Positions 5,233 to 6,671 of a DNA stretch of 6,671 nucleotides are shown here, piece after piece. Position numbers and translations under genes: made by a program. The notes under the pieces were generated by a model. That model saw only the letters and a program-made list of their open reading frames with translations, did not search any database and had not been told where the DNA came from. The stretch spans positions 1-6,671 of the forward strand of contig RGYX01000049.1 of the NCBI GenBank assembly GCA_010031845.1. The letters are read 5' to 3'. Within the stretch, counting starts at the first letter, position 1, and every line of letters starts with the position of its first letter. Origin of the DNA: Verrucomicrobiota bacterium. GTDB taxonomy: Bacteria > Verrucomicrobiota > Verrucomicrobiia > Methylacidiphilales > Verrucolacustridaceae.

Positions 5233-6232
5233 ATGACGATAAAAAGAGGGGGTAAGGGAGATTGGCAGGTGGAGGCCAAAGATGGAGGGGTCTACCTCCC
5301 GCAGGTGGATTTTTGGATGGATCCCAAAAAACCCCAGGAGCGGGCCTTGGTGACGCACGCCCACTACGACCATTTGGCGGCCCATGGGGAGATCTTGGCC
5401 AGTCCCGGCACGGCCGAATTGCTCAAGGTGCGGGTGCCCAAGGGGACCCGGATCCGGAAACTCGAATTTGGGAAACCCCTATCTTTGGGGGGTGGGGCAC
5501 GCCTGACCTTGCAACCCGCGGGGCATATTCTGGGATCGTCGATGGCCTTGGTGGAGAGAAACGTGGGTGGGGCCAGGAAAAAGAGCCGCCTTCTCTATAC
5601 GGGGGACTTTAAGTTGCGGAGCGGGCTTTCCGCCGAGAGGTGTCAACCGGTGCGGGCGGATGTTTTGGTGATGGAGACGACGTTTGGGCTGCCCAAGTAC
5701 CGCTTGCCTTCGGCGGAAAAGGTCATCGGGGAGATTTTGGAGTTTTGCCGTGAGAACCTGGCCCAAAGAAGGGTGCCGGTGTTGCTTGGGTATGCCCTAG
5801 GCAAGAGTCAGGAAATCATGAGCATTCTGGCAAGAGAGAAATGGCCGCTGTTATTGCATCCATCGATCCAGACGATGGCGGGAATTTACCGGAAAATGGG
5901 AGTGGCACTGCCCGAGGGGCAAACACTTAATGCCACCACGGGAAAACGGGCAGAGGGACATGTGGTTTTGTGTCCGCCTCAGGTGATTCGGGCAAAGGGG
6001 TTGCAGAAACTGGGGGACAAGAAGACGGCCATGCTCAGCGGGTGGGCGTTGGAAGTTTCCGCTTTCGGATCATGCCGATTACGACGAGCTGTGGGAGATG
6101 GTGAGACTGGTTCAGCCCAGACAGGTGAGGACGTTGCATGGTTTTGCCCGGGAGTTCGCCATGGATTTGCAGGAGAAAGGGATCGAGGCGTGGGCGCTGA
6201 CGGGAGACACGCAGATGGTATTGCCAATCTGA
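5233..6232 (+). pseudogene. MBL-fold/beta-CASP DNA exonuclease (ligase-associated type), frameshifted near the C-terminus
   Basis: Metallo-beta-lactamase/beta-CASP nuclease related to CPSF73/YSH1 and to the bacterial ligase-associated DNA exonuclease, presumably a DNA repair enzyme. Residues from the 5233 start: HAHYDH (42-47, HxHxDH metal site), AGHILGSS (96-103), YTGDF (122-126, metal Asp), METTFG (147-152, motif A) and GYALGKSQE (186-194). After SGWAL (269-273) the reading frame becomes nonsense (EVSAFGSCRL...). From 6056 the +1 frame reads FPLSDHADYDELWEMV, then VRTLHGFAREFA, and ends at TGA 6230-6232. Those segments are beta-CASP motifs B (SDHAD) and C (LHG). About a dozen residues normally separating SGW from the FPLSDHAD block also seem absent, which suggests a deletion of 3n+2 bases around 6046-6056. 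Read as one frame, the product ends at 6279 without motifs B and C and should be inactive. An assembly error is the main alternative. No ligase or helicase partner is in view. Confidence 0.85.
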
Positions 6233-6273
6233 GAATGAAGATGAAGTTTCATTTCACGATGAAGATTGCCAAT
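6220..6273 (+). repeat. Short direct repeats across the exonuclease stop codon
   Basis: ATTGCCAAT occurs at 6220-6228 and again at 6265-6273. Between them the hexamer ATGAAG occurs three times (6235-6246 in tandem, and 6259-6264). The pattern suggests a small local duplication or slippage; no function is evident. Confidence 0.4.
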
Positions 6274-6279
6274 AGGTAG

Positions 6280-6300
6280 GGCCCGACGTCCCGGCGGGCC
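6280..6300 (+). terminator. GC hairpin downstream of the exonuclease
   Basis: GGCCCG (6280-6285) pairs with CGGGCC (6295-6300) across a 9-nt loop. No T-tract follows, so it would be a weak terminator. The bidirectional stem at 6335-6366 may serve the plus strand better. Confidence 0.25.
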
Positions 6301-6330
6301 GATCGCAAGCAGGCACCGGGGTTCCAGTAC

Positions 6331-6366
6331 AAAAAAAGAGGGCGGGGATGAAACCCCGCCCTCTTT
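6331..6366 (-). terminator. Strong Rho-independent terminator of the RRM protein gene
   Basis: A perfect 13-bp stem, AAAGAGGGCGGGG (6335-6347) with CCCCGCCCTCTTT (6354-6366), closes a 6-nt loop. On the minus strand the right arm runs into seven T (6337-6331), a textbook intrinsic terminator for the gene ending at 6404. On the plus strand only three T follow, so termination of exonuclease transcripts there would be weaker. Confidence 0.9.
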
Positions 6367-6370
6367 GCAT

Positions 6371-6404
6371 CCCCGTAGAACGGGGAACTACAAAATTTGT
6401 AGTT
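6371..6404 (-). other. Two hairpins between the RRM gene stop and its terminator
   Basis: AACTACAAA (6386-6394) and TTTGTAGTT (6396-6404) form a near-perfect dyad that touches the TAA stop. CCCCGT (6371-6376) and ACGGGG (6380-6385) form a second stem with a 3-nt loop. Together with the terminator they make three successive stems in a 3' untranslated region of about 70 nt. Confidence 0.5.
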
Positions 6405-6671
6405 TAGCCACGATAGCCGCCGCCATCGCGACGGGGACCGCGGGGACCGCGACCTCCACCACCGCCATAGCCGCCACCACCGCCGCCATATCCGCCGCCG
6501 CCACCTCCGTAGCCGCGGCCTCCGCCTCCACCCCCGCCGTATCCACCTCCACCGCCGCCACCCCCACGTTCTTCACGCGGGCGGGCGATGTTGACGGTGA
6601 GACTGCGGCCACCGAAATCCTTGCCGTGCATGCCGGAGACGGCTGCATTGGCTTCGTCCGGGGAGGACATG
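6404..6671 (-). CDS. Glycine-rich RRM RNA-binding protein, C-terminal part (runs off the right edge)
   Basis: The visible 88 residues are the end of a single-RRM RNA-binding protein like the cold-inducible Rbp proteins of cyanobacteria and other bacteria. The first segment, [20 protein letters not shown] followed by [14 protein letters not shown], is the second helix and fourth beta strand of an RRM. The beta1 and beta3 strands carrying the aromatic RNP2 and RNP1 motifs lie outside the window. The tail (about visible residues 36-88, positions 6407-6565) is almost entirely glycine with regularly spaced tyrosines and arginines (YGGGGGG units, then [16 protein letters not shown]). It is a low-complexity region likely to assist RNA binding or self-association. 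The first ATG visible (6668-6670) is an internal RRM methionine, not the start. The gene ends with a TAA at 6404-6406 and a strong terminator. Role: probably RNA chaperone or post-transcriptional regulator. Confidence 0.93.
   Translation of the reverse strand, partial: MSSPDEANAAVSGMHGKDFGGRSLTVNIARPREERGGGGGGGGYGGGGGGGRGYGGGGGGYGGGGGGYGGGGGRGPRGPRRDGGGYRG

Noticed and set aside
6068..6279. Treating the C-terminal sequence of the exonuclease frame up to 6279 as real protein
   Set aside because: The +1 frame over the same bases encodes the expected motifs SDHADY and TLHGF, so the frame ending at 6279 is out of phase.
1..6671. CRISPR array, prophage or defence island
   Set aside because: No spaced direct repeats, no phage structural or integrase genes, and no defence-type genes; the recognisable content is mostly housekeeping.

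Overview
The window is GC-rich, densely packed bacterial chromosome. The best guess at origin is the Verrucomicrobiota/PVC group. This is inferred from the combination of an McsB-ClpC pair, a rhomboid-fold protein with a short C-terminal helical domain, a glycine-rich RRM protein, and gene starts that often lack a Shine-Dalgarno sequence. No rRNA or other marker is present to prove it. I see no phage, transposase, CRISPR or tRNA signature.

Layout. (1) Positions 1-1814, minus strand: the protein-arginine kinase mcsB followed, 23 bp later, by the N-terminal third of clpC, which runs off the left edge. Together they form a phospho-arginine protein-quality-control module: McsB tags arginines and the ClpC N-domain recognises the tag. 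(2) Positions 1906-2343, plus strand: an Rrf2-family regulator without cysteines, transcribed divergently from mcsB across a 91-bp gap. (3) Positions 2391-4775, plus strand: a tight cluster of a rhomboid-fold membrane protein lacking the catalytic histidine, an MTH1-like Nudix hydrolase 10 bp downstream, and a UDP-glucuronate 4-epimerase overlapping the Nudix stop by ATGA. (4) Positions 4776-4906: a convergent intergenic gap with a long imperfect hairpin. (5) Positions 4907-5110, minus strand: a 67-residue basic protein of unknown function. (6) Positions 5233-6232, plus strand: a metallo-beta-lactamase/beta-CASP exonuclease of the ligase-associated type, broken by a frameshift just before its last two motifs. 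(7) Positions 6331-6671, minus strand: the C-terminal end of a glycine-rich RRM RNA-binding protein, with a strong terminator and two further hairpins in its 3' untranslated region.

The most notable points are: a possible shared leaderless-promoter geometry at clpC, mcsB and rrf2 (TTG exactly 35 nt upstream of each start codon); the arginine-kinase module standing beside an Rrf2 regulator with neither ctsR nor mcsA in view; the frameshift plus apparent deletion in the exonuclease; and a pseudoprotease-like rhomboid. I did not find a clearly new multi-gene defence or mobile system.
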